DNA of 64,000 nucleotides from Polytrichum commune (lineage: Eukaryota > Streptophyta > Polytrichopsida > Polytrichales > Polytrichaceae). Positions 1 to 12,347 of the stretch are shown here, one piece after another. The stretch spans positions 6,076,001 to 6,140,000 of the forward strand of contig OX485809.1 of NCBI GenBank assembly GCA_950295325.1, read 5' to 3'. The notes beneath the pieces were generated by a model. It saw nothing but the letters and a program-made list of their open reading frames with translations, did no database searches and had not been told where the DNA came from. Each line of letters opens with the position of its first letter. Positions within the stretch are counted from its first letter, which is position 1. The translations under genes and the position numbers were made by a program.

Positions 1-2299
1 AAAGTGGAGAGACAGATCAGAGAGAAAGATAATTGGAAATGAAACATTTGAAGTTGAGGAAATACTGAGCGAATTAGTACGAGGAGGAACATAACAGCGT
101 CGAAGAAGCCAATTTATAATCTAAGAAAGTTAAAACATCAAGTTAAGGCAATTGAGTGAAATATTGGAGGCTGACCTAAGTTGTTTCGCCGAGAGCCAGC
201 AAGGTTGAGAACATCTAGCCAGGAGTGAAACAGAGAGAGAGATAGCGTCAGGGAGTTAAGGATTAACATTGATACTCAGGGCCCGAGAAAGGCTATAGTC
301 ATTTGAGAGAGTTAGCGACCTGCAAAGAAGAGAAATTAGCGAGAGAGAGAAAGGAAGAGAAAGAAGCATGAATGCATATCATCAAAGAGAAGTGAGGAGA
401 CCGATAGTTAATTAGACTCAGCATGAGTGAGGGGCAAAGAAAGACAAAGGCTTATTAGGGTAGAGAAGAGTGCAGTCTAATGATGTGATTACAGACGTGT
501 TCACCCTAGAAGTGGAAGAAATATGGGTTGAGAGTGTTGCCCTCATCATTACTTAGTATATGAGGTGACTATTTGATATGGAGATGTCCCAATGGGAAAT
601 GAGTGGTTGAAGTGGATTATAGTATTGAGCATGATTAATACTTGGCTAATTAAAGCTTTAAGTTAATATTGAATATAGTCATGCATGTTTATCTTATCTT
701 GAGTTGTGCAGAGATTGCAGACCGAAAGGTTATGTGTGATGGTTCATGAATGGGATAAGTTCTTGAATGAGTATTAATGCCATTAAAATGAATAAATGAA
801 CCATTATATTAGATGAATTCATTGGAATGTGAATTGCTGCCATTGCATTGTTCTTTTGTGGTCACCAAAAGATACTAACCCGAATAGGATGAAAATCCAT
901 TGGAAGACTATTGTCCAGATACCAAAAGACTATTGACCAAGCTATTGAGCTTCACGATTGCAGTAGGTCAACAACGTAGAGTGATAGAAAATTACCCTGA
1001 AGATAGGACGGAATCACTCACGACTGAATAAGCACGAACGAACCATAAGAGTGGAGGAACGATGAATTAAAGAAGGAATGGAATAAGAAAGAACCTAAGT
1101 TGTTATTATGAACCTTAATCCAAAGTGACATTAACCCTTATAGACACTAACTCAGTCTTCCTGGAGACTTAGTACCCTGGGTTTTGTTGTTTTCAGTCAT
1201 AGCAAAAACTTACTACAGTCTGTGTGATTCACAATTGCTATCGAGATGAGACAATTCCCAAATCCCTCCAACACCTAAAAAATCTATAAAGTTGGACATG
1301 CCCATAATAGAGCTACATACTTTAAAATGAGTTTGCATTAGGGTTCCGGTCCCAAGAAATTTGGGGTCCAAATCACCCCTTAATGGACCATACATTTGAA
1401 CTTAAGAATGAACCCAAGCTTGAAAATTGATTTATCAAACTAGATGTATTTTTAACTAGGACACGTTAAGAGTTGGTAGGAAAGCACAAGGGCACGACCT
1501 CTCTTCATGCCTTGGACATGGTCCTTCATGTGAACTCTTTGGGTCCAAAAATGTTGCTCACGAATAAGGTTAGTTAATTTTGGAGTTTCTTTGGTGTTTG
1601 ACTTTATTTTAAACCCAGACTTAGTTGAACATGGTATCAACCCCTAAAACCAGGGCAACATCTCCCCAATATTGCCTTAAGAACTTTAGTGAAATTCAAC
1701 ATTTTATTAAAAAACAACATGTACATGTTATGGTGGATATGGTTATATGGATGACCTATTTGTAAAGTAAAAATATTTTACATGAATTTTTAGCCTTCCA
1801 TGTGTCCAAAACGAGAAAATTATAACACCAAAATATCCTTCTTAGCCTTTAAGGTTAAGCACACCTTAAGTTCTCCATCAACTTGGATGATAAGTTGAGC
1901 AATGAGGACGGACGGTGGAGCGCCACTTATCCGTCCTTGTGGGGAGGGTGGTAAATTTGTTAAGATTTTGCATCACCACCCATCCTCAAAAACGGATGAC
2001 CTCAACTTATATTGTGAGAGGCGGCTTGCAAAAGTGCCCCACCCATCCTGCAAAATGGATGATTTGTTGGTAGGGCCGGCTTGGAAGTTGAGGTTGGCTT
2101 GCAAATTGGGGTCATTTTGCAAGTCGGGGCTCCGCCTCCAAAACAAAAAAGGACAAACTCCATATTCCTCTCCGATTTCCAAGGTGCCAATGAGATTCAT
2201 CTTGCTTTTGTTTCTTCCTTGTTTTATCACCTTATATACAAGTCATGGGTGGGTCACCCGGCTTGCAAACCGAGTGACTTGAACTTATTGTGAGGATGA
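1..2299. other. intergenic, no gene recognised
   Basis: No convincing coding region. The first 480 bases are strongly purine-rich. A short stretch near 188-215 resembles 8752-8778 inside the second solo LTR, so part of this end may be an old LTR fragment, but no boundary is visible. The longest frame (1902-2282, 126 codons) overlaps two antisense frames of similar length in a repetitive patch where pieces of 'acttatattgtgag' and 'ggcttgcaaa' recur, so I treat it as non-coding. Confidence 0.5.
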
Positions 2300-2304
2300 T
2301 CCAC

Positions 2305-3796
2305 TGTGAGCCCAAAATGGTGCCCACATGTGGTGATTAACTCTTTGAAACCAATTTTAGTTAGACTTTGATGTGTTATGATTGTTCACAAAAATATAAA
2401 AAGAGTGAAGTGTGGTGTGGATTTAAGTTTAGACATTAGGTGGTGTTGTGTGATTATTTCAAGGTTTAAGTTCAATGAGGGAATGCCTTGACTAGATGAG
2501 GATGGAGTAAGGTGAGGCACGAGGGGATCCGCGGGTTAAATGCCCACTTTAGGATCCACCTTGTTGGTTTAGGAATGGAAGAACCTTGTGGATGGGATGA
2601 GTCCCTACTTAGAAGGAAAGGGTTAAGAGGTTGTGATTGGAGGCTCTAATCCTCTCACCCTATCCTTACCTCATGACCTCTCTCTCTCTCTTTGCTACTT
2701 AAGACTTCCCCCTTTCATTTTTCCTCTCTCTTTTACCTCTTCAAGTTGCTCACTCCTCCCCTCTCTTGAGTATGGAGGTGTGTAGGAATGTATGTGGTAG
2801 TGTAGTGTGATTAGAGGGTTACATGTAGTCTAGGATTCAACCAAAGGAGGGTTAGCCAATTAATCATTAGTTTTTAGTGATAGGAGCTCATATGTCAATT
2901 TAGTTTGAATATGGTTTAGCTTAGTTGATAGCACTATATTGTGACTAGTCAAGTGCTTAAGCTAAGCATTTAAGAGGAACAGACTAAGCTGCTGGACTGC
3001 AGCCAAGACCGAACCGACTAAGCTACTGGACTGGGAGCCAAGACCGAACAGACTAAGCTACTGGACTGGGAGTTGAGACCAAACAGACTAAGCTGCTGGA
3101 CTGCAGCCAAGACCGAACCGACTAGGCTACAAGACTGAACAGACTAAGCTACTGGACTGAGAGTTGAGATTGAACAAACTAAGCTACTGACTGCATCCGA
3201 GACCGAACAGACTAAGCTACTGACTTGGTTAATTAGCTAAGGCCAAACCATATTAGCCAGCTGAGGTTGGGAGCTCAGCAATTAGCTAGAGCCTAGCATA
3301 AGTGAGTGGTATTGCTGAATTAGTTATAGATATAGTAAACCATTTTAGATCAGGTTAGTTCGTAAACAAGTGTTAGACTCATTAGATTAGGAAGGGTGAT
3401 GTGTGGAGTCACAAGTGATTGTATTTAAACATTGACTATTGAGGAAAGTGTTTCTTAACACTTGCACTCTCTTTGTCAAAATAAGATCACGGGTGCAATA
3501 AATGGAGAATGTGGAGAATCCTAGCAAGGGCAAGACAAGGGAAGTAAAGATCAAGGGTGCTAGGGGAATCTCTTTAAGGGCATGCGTGGCCAAGGCCGCG
3601 GGTTGGACCCTTGAGAAATCAAATTCCACTACAAGCCAAGAGGCTCAAAATAATAAAACAAGTTGAGTTAAGATGAAGTGAGTACCTCGGACATGGGAGC
3701 CACATAGCAATTACATTATGGTGTTATGAAGTGAATGTGATTCTCAAAACCATCACCCGGACTAGGACGCTTAAGGGTGGTGGGTTTGGCCTCACA
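2305..3796 (-). mobile_element. solo LTR, copy 1 (family L)
   Basis: A 1492-bp block that begins TGTGAGCCC and ends GGCCTCACA on the plus strand, the TG...CA ends of an LTR. It is flanked by an exact 5-bp target duplication, TCCAC (2300-2304 and 3797-3801). Both ends match the blocks at 7553-9206 and, inverted, 32192-33733. No internal retrotransposon region lies beside it, so it is a solo LTR left by recombination between two LTRs. It carries a 35-bp tandem repeat (2977-3228). The strand given is only relative to copy 3, since the transcriptional sense of the LTR is not established. No superfamily is assigned because no pol domain is present. Confidence 0.85.
2977..3228. repeat. 35-bp tandem repeat inside solo LTR 1
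   Basis: About eight head-to-tail units of 33-35 bp built on 'gaacagactaagctactgg' followed by 'actgggagccaagacc'. One unit is truncated to 22 bp. Units alternate between a 'ggactgcagcc' and a 'ggactgggagc' version, which suggests that larger blocks were duplicated. Confidence 0.85.
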
Positions 3797-3801
3797 TCCA
3801 C

Positions 3802-5028
3802 CCTGCATTTTGTAGGATGGGTGGTGACGCTCAAGCAATCCTCCCTTCCCCCAAACGCCTTAAGCCATAAGTGAGACCGGTCCGTACCTGGGCTTGGTTG
3901 GCACCATGCCTTTTCCTAGCTACTAGTAACTACTTTACTACAATGAGGTGAATGGATTTACAAACATATATCAAAGAAAATTGGAAATTTTCCTTGTAAG
4001 GTCCCACCTCTCCTCTTTGTGGATAAGAGGCAACACCAACTAGCTTTACATGGGTGGATTGAGTCGTCTAGAAATTAGGACCCACCATTAAGCTTCGTTA
4101 ATGGGAGTAGCCATTGAGCTTCATTTTGAGTTGTGGATGGCATCCATTCTCCCATCCAAGGGCTCACGTCGCCTAGGGTTTAGTTGGGTGGGTTGAGTAA
4201 TGTCGATATTGTCTCTCCTCCATTCTCTACCCCTATGCTCGCCACCTCTTGCTCCCTTTGTTTGTACCTTGTTGCCTTTTTTCTAATACAATAGTGATTT
4301 GAGGCGACGTGGCAATGAACAAGGCTTTTCATCCATAAGTGTTGAAGTCAAAATTGAGACACGATTTGATTCTCATTTGGGGCTTGTATTGGGTAAGTAT
4401 TCCCATTGGCAATTCAACCTTGGTGATTTCTTATGATGAGGTTATTGATCCATGGATGGGAAGAGTGTAATTCCCGATGGTATGGAATAGAGGGTTGAGT
4501 TTGGATAGTAGGAGATTGTGATACCTACGAGTAGCATCAGATCTTGTAATCACAATTGAATCTTTTAATTGTAATCTTGTTAATGCGCAAACCAACCTCC
4601 ATGTCTATCCATTTGTACTTGTCTGGGTGATCATATGAATGGTCTTTTATGTATGCAATGATGTTCACTTTGGGTATATTCTCTTGCTAAATGGGTTGGT
4701 CCAATTCTCTCGGGTGCGAAAATGCATAAGATACTTTAGGTGTATGATGTGTCAACAACGGTCCTCTGATACGTGTGCAGATTAGCTCAATTTGGGTGCA
4801 CATCGACGCTTTAGAGGGCTCGTGCAACACTTGTTGGCCTAGGATGTTGCGAAGCACTTGAAACCAACACATGGGTTCCGTGCATTCGCAAAATACCCCC
4901 TTTCATTCATCCTAAATCTAGCCATCTTCCACCAAAAACATCTCAAGCTCGCCACCTTGACTGCCCCCTAAACTCAACATTGTAGCTAAACCTACCACGT
5001 TTTCAAAAGACAAGTACACCAAAAATGA
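3802..5028. other. intergenic, no gene recognised
   Basis: Unique-looking AT-rich sequence between solo LTR 1 and a reverse-oriented repeat. Frames here (for example 4687-4872, minus) are short and overlap each other without codon structure. Nothing identifiable. Confidence 0.4.
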
Positions 5029-5315
5029 CATTTAGTGTTTCATACACTAAATGCCAATAACCCTATGAAAGTAAGTAACATTAAATGTAAACTCAAACAC
5101 CAAATATCAACTATGATAATATGTGGAAGTTACATGTGCTGAATTTAGTGTTAATAAGGATATGAAATCCATGCTTCACAAGAAGGGAGGTGACAGCAAG
5201 AAGAGTAGGGCACATTTATGTCTAACACTAATTGTCAAGGAATTGAAAATTAGTGTTGAGCAGGGTAGGGTGGTAACAACATTATAATACAATCAAACAC
5301 TAAACATCCTTCTTT
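5029..5315 (-). repeat. partial inverted copy of a sub-repeat found in the 25-kb and 29-kb elements
   Basis: The part at 5215-5315 is the reverse complement of a segment inside elements A and B (near 25670-25800 and 29645-29780). The shared words include 'tttagtgtttgatt', 'gttgttaccaccctacc' and 'ctcaacactaa'. The neighbouring 5030-5060 contains a small 'tttagtg...cactaaat' palindrome. It therefore looks like an independent copy of a small repeat that A and B also carry. Confidence 0.6.
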
Positions 5316-5441
5316 TCAAAGTGTAGTTAGTAAGGGCCGGTTGGCATGGGGTTACATGTGCGGAAGGTAGGAGACACGGGGCCATGTACAAATCGGAAAC
5401 CCAATCCCTCCCACATAAGTTGAGTTACGAAACTGGCTACT

Positions 5442-5469
5442 ACATCATCATCATCATCATCATCATCAT
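5442..5469. repeat. (ATC)n microsatellite
   Basis: Nine uninterrupted trinucleotide units of ATC/CAT. Confidence 0.95.
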
Positions 5470-5770
5470 GCTCCTAACTCCCCAATCTTCGGTTCGAAGC
5501 CACTCATGACATGGCAAGTATCATTGGCTAGATACGAGGCCTTCCCGTGAGCCAATGAGGATGTGCCACCTATGTCCTCGGGTCCGCCGGCCGCATTGAT
5601 GGCAAGGCATATGGGAAGATCCGGGTGTAACTAAGAAGGGGCCCATCCGGGGGGGGGGGGAGGTTAGCCCTTTATGTGAGGCTCTTGAATTGTGGAGGTA
5701 CAAAGGGATCCCCTCCGGCTCTACCCTTGCCTTTCACATTCACAAGGTGTTGGTTAATAGCTTAGTCCGG

Positions 5771-5990
5771 GGAGAACCGGCGTTTAGTTGAAGATGAACC
5801 GGTAGAGTTCGAGAAATAACCGGTTGAAGTTGGAGACTTCGGGACAAATATCGATCGTTTTAGAGGAATCTAGGGAGAATATACCTTAAATGAATGAAAG
5901 CAAAACCTGAAGATCATGTCAACATGTAACCAACTGCATTTAGAGTCACTAGGATCTTGACCGACTATGGCCAAAACCTTCCCGGGCATT
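5771..5990 (+). repeat. dispersed repeat N, copy 1
   Basis: Shares an ordered series of short blocks with 16283-16489 and 16928-17370: 'gatgaaccgg', 'tttagaggaatc', 'aaaacctgaa' and 'actaggatcttgaccgat'. No terminal inverted repeat or target duplication is obvious, so the class is unknown. Confidence 0.6.
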
Positions 5991-6202
5991 GGTTAATAGC
6001 ATCCCACACATTGCCATTTCAAACATGATAAGCGACCCAAGGATCTCAACGATGGATAACATAGCCAATGGCCTTCACTACAATTGGAAATGGTATGTAT
6101 TGTGAGCCACATTATTGAGCTTATTCCCACATTAAAAATATTGAGGTTAATATTGTGGTTGAACACTAGTGTTGGTCTGGTATTTGGTTTTTGATATCAT
6201 TG

Positions 6203-6576
6203 GAGTAAAGGCGCCCATAACTAAACACTTAAGAGATTATGCAGCAAATGTGGAGAAGTATAAGGGCGGTGCGATTTCCTTGTGTAGGAAAATAAAAATT
6301 AAGAGGACTGTAAAATTTTTTTAGTAATTTTATTACTTAGATTGAAAAGACTGTGAATTTTATAAGCCAAAAGTTGGCCCAAACATATTACCAACATTTA
6401 GAGTCTGCCAGAATTTCTCATTTTAACCGCTCCTTCCTCCTCACTTTCAAAATCGAGGCATGTGTCATGGCATTATTGGTTGCGGCCAGATCGAAATTTC
6501 AATCCTAGCATGATTGAAATTTCGGTACTTTGTAGATTGCCGATGGGGTCTTGATCGGGAATAGGCACCTCTACTA
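6203..6576 (+). mobile_element. TA-flanked MITE, family I, copy 1
   Basis: A 374-bp non-coding element with imperfect terminal inverted repeats: GAGTAAAGGCGCCCAT at the left, and the complement of TAGTAGAGGTGCCTATTCC at the right. Three other copies (50346-50745, 58876-59347, 59393-60165) share the interior, including 'cacttaagagatt', 'ttggcccaaacat' and 'catgtgtcatggca'. TA sits just outside both ends of the other copies, which would suit a Tc1/mariner-type insertion. The terminus is not the Stowaway consensus. Confidence 0.7.
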
Positions 6577-7469
6577 TATAAAGTGTTCATAATGAGGATT
6601 TCACTTACAGGTGAAGGATTCTTGCATGGACCCAAAATGGCTAATTGTAAGAGTGGTGGCTTGAAAAGGACACAGTGTTAAGCCGAATGCAATGATTGGC
6701 CAGACAAATCATGTGTCATACCCCTAGGGATCATTCTTGGGTGCCAATGAGTTAACCATTTTGTGTGCATCCAAACGTTGAGTAATATATCATGATTCTC
6801 AAACAAAGGGAGAGTATACTATACAAAGGGGGGTTTGACTTACTTGCCTCTTTGAGAAAATGTAACTAATTATTTACAAGGAGTAAATTATGAAATAACA
6901 TGCACTTCTCATCGTTTCCTCTACTCCATCTCTGAATAGTATTGCACAAATTTCAAGCCACGATTTTTGGCTTAATTAGTTTATTTTCACCCTTTTCCAT
7001 TTTACTACCTCGAATTATAGTTAGACAACACATGTGAGCTATTAGACATACTAGGTGTGAAGATAATTTGAGCCACGCCGTTCATGATTTAATATTACTT
7101 ACTACTAGGTGTCACTATACTCTAATTTAGAATGTAAATTCTAACCAAGTAACATAGCATTATCCAACTGAGTGTGCAAGGTAGGTGAGGCCGGGAATAT
7201 GTCAGATAGTATTTGGGGAACTATACCATAGTTTTTCTCTTACCATCAAATTTAGCTTGAAATCTTACCCACATCAGTGCATGAAAGGGACCCCCAAATG
7301 GTAATGACATTACAAGGGGCTCGCTAGTCAGCCACATAAAACCGGTTTAGTTACACTGCCCTCTAACAACGAGGGCGGTTAAATCCTTAGCATCAACCCA
7401 CAAAGGTATTGGCCTCAGGCACACAAGAACTACATGGTCATTGTAGATGACATGTGAGCAAACACTACC

Positions 7470-7502
<33 letters not shown>

Positions 7503-7552
7503 CGCCCCATACCAAACATTGTTTCCCCTCCAAGAGCGAGGAGGGGGGGGGG
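6577..7552. other. intergenic with a 28-nt poly(A) run
   Basis: No gene recognised. A run of 28 A at 7470-7497 and a run of 10 G at 7543-7552 lie just left of solo LTR 2. The A-run could be the tail of a reverse-transcribed insertion, but nothing identifiable precedes it. Confidence 0.5.
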
Positions 7553-9206
7553 TGTGAGCCCAAAATCATGTGCCACATATGTTTTTTTAGCTAGGAAGTC
7601 ATTAAAAATTAGGATTGGATTCTTCATTGATTATTTCTAAAATATAAAAAGAGTGAAACCTTAAACGTAGACTAAGTTGAGTTTGAACGATTGGTGTGGG
7701 AGTTACCATGGGGCTTAGGGGGTTAGAAGTGTTTATGTAGGAATTAATTAGATATGGGTTAATCTTTGAGTTATTAGGGACATGACGTAGGCTTGTATCC
7801 ACCTTGGGTTGTTTGATTAAGCCAAGTCACTGTTCATTTTAAGCTTAGTGCTATGTTGTTTAGAAAGGGGGGGGGGTCTGTTCAACCGGATCGACCTAGA
7901 GATTCTCGGGGCAAAGAAGGGAGGCCAGGGAAGACCGTGGCTTGGGATTCAGTCTCTCTCTCCAACCGGCGGCGAAGGGGCTGCCTCAACCGCGGCAAGG
8001 CGTTGCGGGGACCAACCGGCCATCTCCTGATGCTGTTGGTAGTTACGAGTGAGGGGGATGCCGAAGGAAGGGAGGACTGGTGTGGCCACCAGCCTGGTAT
8101 TAGGAAGACAGAGTTGACATCCGAATGCCAGAGACAGCTACCGACTTCAATGAAACTTCAGCAGGCAAGGAGGTTAGAGGCGTGGATTCTCCACAAGGGC
8201 AATAGAAGGAGGTAATGATAGTGGGGAGCCGCCGCAAGGTCGCAACCGGCTCAACCGGGAATCGGTGGAATTCGCCATCACAACCAGGCCAGGAGACGGG
8301 ACGCTCAGAGTTGAATCCTGAAGGTGAGCTGGAGGCATTCGGGAACAATTTAGTATGTCTAACTTCACAGCGAACAAGGGAGGAGAGGGGGTAACACAAT
8401 CCACAATCGAAGGGCCAAAAATTGATGTTGTAGGGAGTGTGGAAATTCAAGGGCGAATTTGAAGGTTCGGCCCGGCATTGGCCGAGCACGCAGGAATGTT
8501 GCCTCCTCTGCTGAGGTGGTTAGGATGCGGAGGGGATTGCTGGCACAGCAGGGACTGCAGCAAGGGTGACACCAGAGGGAGTTAGCGCCGAGGCAGTAGA
8601 ATTTGATCGAACACAGAAGGGCGGAGTGGGTCTGAGGTAAGATCTGAACACAAGCGGTCGCCGCGGCCAGAGGGTCTATGGACTTCTTGCGCTGAAGACT
8701 GAAGCAACTGCAGCTATGATTACTGGACTTAGGCACCTGGCAGGGGGAACCACCGAGAGTCCAGCAAGGTCGAGACTGGGGTTAAGGATAATCAAACGGG
8801 GTTAGGCCGTGAGCCCAGTAATTAGGGTTAGGGGTAGCCAGGATTTGGGTTGTGGTTAGCAGCTTGTGAGGCAGTTACTAGGGCATTAGCTAGGGGTTAG
8901 GAACTGATGAGGGCTAGCCATTGTCATAGTGGTATCATCTCTCGGCTAATGGATTGGACTAGGGCAGCACTTAGCCACAATGTGTGTGATTGTAGATTAT
9001 TGATTTAAGAATGACCATGAGGGAGCTAAGTGTTTTTAAATACTTGGAACCTAGGGGCATTGAATAAAGAATTGAGTTTCGCATAATTATACTGGGCCAA
9101 TGCAAGAGGCCAAGCCGCAAGGACTCAATGGTGTGAAACGGATACATGTGAGCCTGAGGCCCTCACCCGGACTACGATTCACAAGGGTGGGGGTTTAGGG
9201 CTGACA
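7553..9206 (-). mobile_element. solo LTR, copy 2 (family L)
   Basis: A 1654-bp block with plus-strand left end TGTGAGCCC and right end GGGCTGACA. The right-end region (9150-9206) matches the start of copy 3 at 32192 in inverse orientation through 'tcagccctaaacccccaccc' and a nearby 'gggctcacatg'. The flanks are GGGGG on both sides (7548-7552 and 9207-9211), consistent with a 5-bp duplication made inside a G-run, though weak evidence on its own. The GC-rich core gives overlapping frames of 76-129 codons on both strands; these are LTR sequence, not genes. Confidence 0.8.
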
Positions 9207-11589
9207 GGGGGGGATGTTAAGAGGGAACCTAACATATGGCAATGAGGAGGGTATCGATGGGGCACATTATACCTCCTATGGGGGAAGCAAGACAAACTCA
9301 ACCTCAATGGGTGACACCAACGCTAAAGCACAATGTACTTCATTGAACTCCATCACATTGGAGACAATGGAAGCAAGAAGAAATGTGGTGAGGACATCTG
9401 AGTCCAGATAGAACCCTAATGTGCAAGCCCTACATAATCTTTTCACAACATTTGAATGAACATCTAGAGATGGAAAGTGATCAATGAACCCCAAAAAATA
9501 CGCATGTGCCATCACAATCTTGGACTAAAATTGCCACAATCAAAGTGGGGTTGCAGCAGAGCCTGCTCGTTGAGAAAACATATATCACCACATTGCAATC
9601 AACACATGAGAATCACCAAATGAGAACTCAACATGGTCAATCTACAAAATATACATATTCGACTTTAATTTCAGTCGAATGTACCCAAATGTGGCTCCAA
9701 GATTGAACTCCCCAAGAAATGTGTATGAAACATATCACAATTCTTATTGAAGATACAATAACCATTATAGAGTGAACAACAAACAATCCTAAGTGGTTTG
9801 GGGGGGGGGGGGGGGTAATTATGTCTTTGACTTATGAGCATGTGACTCCTCACATTGACAATGAACAAGATATGTATACCAGATCCAAAGATCAAGAAAG
9901 AAACCCTGACTACTTTGAGTTCGATATCCTACCCTCCTTAATTATACCAATCCAAATTTTCACACTATCAAAGAAGAAGAAGAAGAAGAATCCAACTTAT
10001 CTATATATCTAACATGTAATTTATTTTATAAAAATGTAGTCAACCTTATTTTCAAACTTGCCTGTATAGAGCCCGGCATTGTATGAGATGGCAATAAAGG
10101 CAATCAGAAAGCAAAGCATCAAAATCATTTTGGGCTACATAATTTCAGAAGGCAATGACGGCATCAAATGCAAAAGAGACAAGCACAAAAAATCCAAAAT
10201 TCATGAATGCACTGACTTTGGTTTTTATTATAATTAAACAAACAACCATAATAATCATGCATTTCATATCTCATTGGACGCCAACTATATGGGATAAAGT
10301 GACATTTTGGAGGATAAAAGAAACTTGCAATAGCACCTTTTGAACCCTAAACCCGACGCTCATAGGTTCATCAACACAAAGAGTAGAAAGTCTTGACAAT
10401 AACAACATATATAACTTAATAATTTAATGAAGAACTATGCTCTAAACTTGGGGGTACATGCCAATACATATTATCATTTTCTAATACCTAAGACGAATGG
10501 CACACTCATGTTCACCTTCGATTAGCATGACACCGGTGGGTTCTTATTGTGAAAGCAAATTGGTGTGCGGTTGTCTCCAATGTGGCCTCAAAGGCCGGGA
10601 GGGAAAGGGGGGGGGGTATGTTTCCCAAGGCACCAATTATGCAAGAATTTAATCCATCAACAAATATTTTATTCAACTCGAAATGATGGGGATGATCAGC
10701 ATGCAAGCATCTACCCAAAACAATGTAAGTCTTGCCCCCAAGCCATGCACAATAAGCCTTGGGACTAGGTGACAGACATGATGATTGGTTGACCTTAATT
10801 GAATGTGTTCTACAAAGTTTACGTCGCGAGCACTCCCCCCTAAACTTGCCCCTAGTGGAAGGGGGAGTATTTTATGGCTTGACGGGCATGGAACGAGGCG
10901 ATGGGGTCACTTCGTGCGATTAGGAATTGGAGGAAGAGGGGTGTTGAATTCGAGGCAGGGTCAACACATGGGGTTTAGTGTGGTCAAGTAGATGGCTAAT
11001 CCTTCGCACTAGCTCAGTTTCCCTTTCAAAATCTCCATGCCGCCATGGCCATCAACGTGGGGGAGGGTTCTCGTTGGACGGTGGGCTCACTGGGACAAAG
11101 CATGTCTTAGACTCGCATTTTGAAACCCAAGAATCTTTCGTGAACTAAACTAATGCCATTCTTTCACCAAGACTATGTGAATGTTATATAAATATGTTTT
11201 ACACATGAAGTGATAAATGTTCAATTTGTTTAAATTTAAATCAAATTTAATTATTTTTTTAAATAGTGCCACTCACTTGCTTGAGGAAACGTTTATGGCA
11301 AATGCCCTCCATGGAAGACCTTGCACCCCAAAAGCAAATGTTGATTGGAATGACATTTTTCACGGATGTCAACTAGAATGAGTTCCACAAAATTCAGATT
11401 ATTAATGGGACACAAACATGTGAGGGAAGGGACAAAGAGTCACAAGCTCCAAGGACAAAGAGAACCACTGGTTCGAATCCTCCGATTGCCTAAACATGTT
11501 CTTGGGCATCCAAGTCATTCACCTCTCACACACTCAAGATACAAGCTGGGAAGATTTCAGATGATGCAAAGACAACAACCACATTCAAC
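9207..11589. other. intergenic, no gene recognised
   Basis: AT-rich sequence with simple repeats: 16 G at 9800-9815, (AAG)n near 9972-9990 and 10 G at 10607-10616. Frames are short and mutually overlapping. Nothing identifiable. Confidence 0.45.
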
Positions 11590-12347
11590 TACTAAGTAGG
11601 CACAAGCTCAACACGGCATACGTGTGTGAAGGCTTTCAAATGAAACCACCAAAAATTGAAATGCATGCACAAAATATCCGATCGAGCATTGCACGAAGAA
11701 TTTGTGAATTTCCAGCGAAATAGCTTATATGAAGCCCAAAACTGAGATCAGATTGCAGAAACTAGAAGAACGACAGAGGTTTGAAGATTAGAAATCAACA
11801 AACCTTCAAGCAACTTCAGCCTCAGCTAGAGCCCTGCACCGTGCTTGCCAAGCCCTTCCACAAGCTATCTCTATGATAGTCTAATCTGAAATCACTAAAC
11901 CAAACACAAAGAAGATGCGGAATTCAACTAGTACTTGATTTCGCACTGCACAAGAGTGTCAATTCAGAGCGATTTTGAAGCCGCTTGCCTGACCCCGCTT
12001 CAAAGCCTTGCGACCTGCCTCAAGAGATTAGCGGCCTACGAAACAAGTTTAGCGACCTACTTGGTGTTGGTTACCGACCTACCCCACTGGCAGCTACAAC
12101 GGCCTTTTGACGACGTGGCGGACCCATCGTGCTCCTTGCGACCTACTAGACACCATGCCTCCTTGCGACCTACTAGAAATGGGTCGGTAGCATGGCGGCT
12201 GCAACTACCCGGTTCGAACCACCGGTATCGAAGAACACATACACGCTATAATCAACGGTACCCTAAATCTACAAAAAAAAATTCCTTTAGATTATCCATT
12301 CCCCTTGGGGTTTTATTGGAGTTGCTCATTTGAGCTAGATAATGTTA
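11590..12347. other. intergenic, slightly GC-richer patch
   Basis: The frame at 11935-12333 (132 codons, plus) lies in a patch with internal short repeats, including two copies of 'ccttgcgacctactaga' near 12135-12175 and several 'gcgacctac' words. This repetition and the lack of any family resemblance argue for old repeat sequence rather than a gene. Confidence 0.4.

Noticed and set aside
1902-2293. Overlapping frames of 126, 85 and 70 codons on both strands
   Set aside because: They share the same repetitive GC-richer patch, have no domain and no splice structure, and fall just outside a solo LTR.
5470-5500. B-box-like 'ggttcgaagcc'
   Set aside because: No A-box upstream; the preceding sequence is an (ATC)n microsatellite.
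7848-8736. Several frames up to 129 codons
   Set aside because: All lie inside solo LTR copy 2 (7553-9206), where GC-rich sequence keeps both strands open.
8925-8950. Primer-binding-site-like word 'gtggtatcatctc'
   Set aside because: It lies within solo LTR copy 2, not at an LTR border, and matches the methionine tRNA site poorly.
11440-11500. Possible tRNA gene around 'ggttcgaatcc'
   Set aside because: The T-loop word is present but the T-stem does not pair and no A-box lies at the right distance.
12180-12235. Possible tRNA around 'ggttcgaacc'
   Set aside because: An A-box-like word is only 12 bases away, too close, and no acceptor stem forms.
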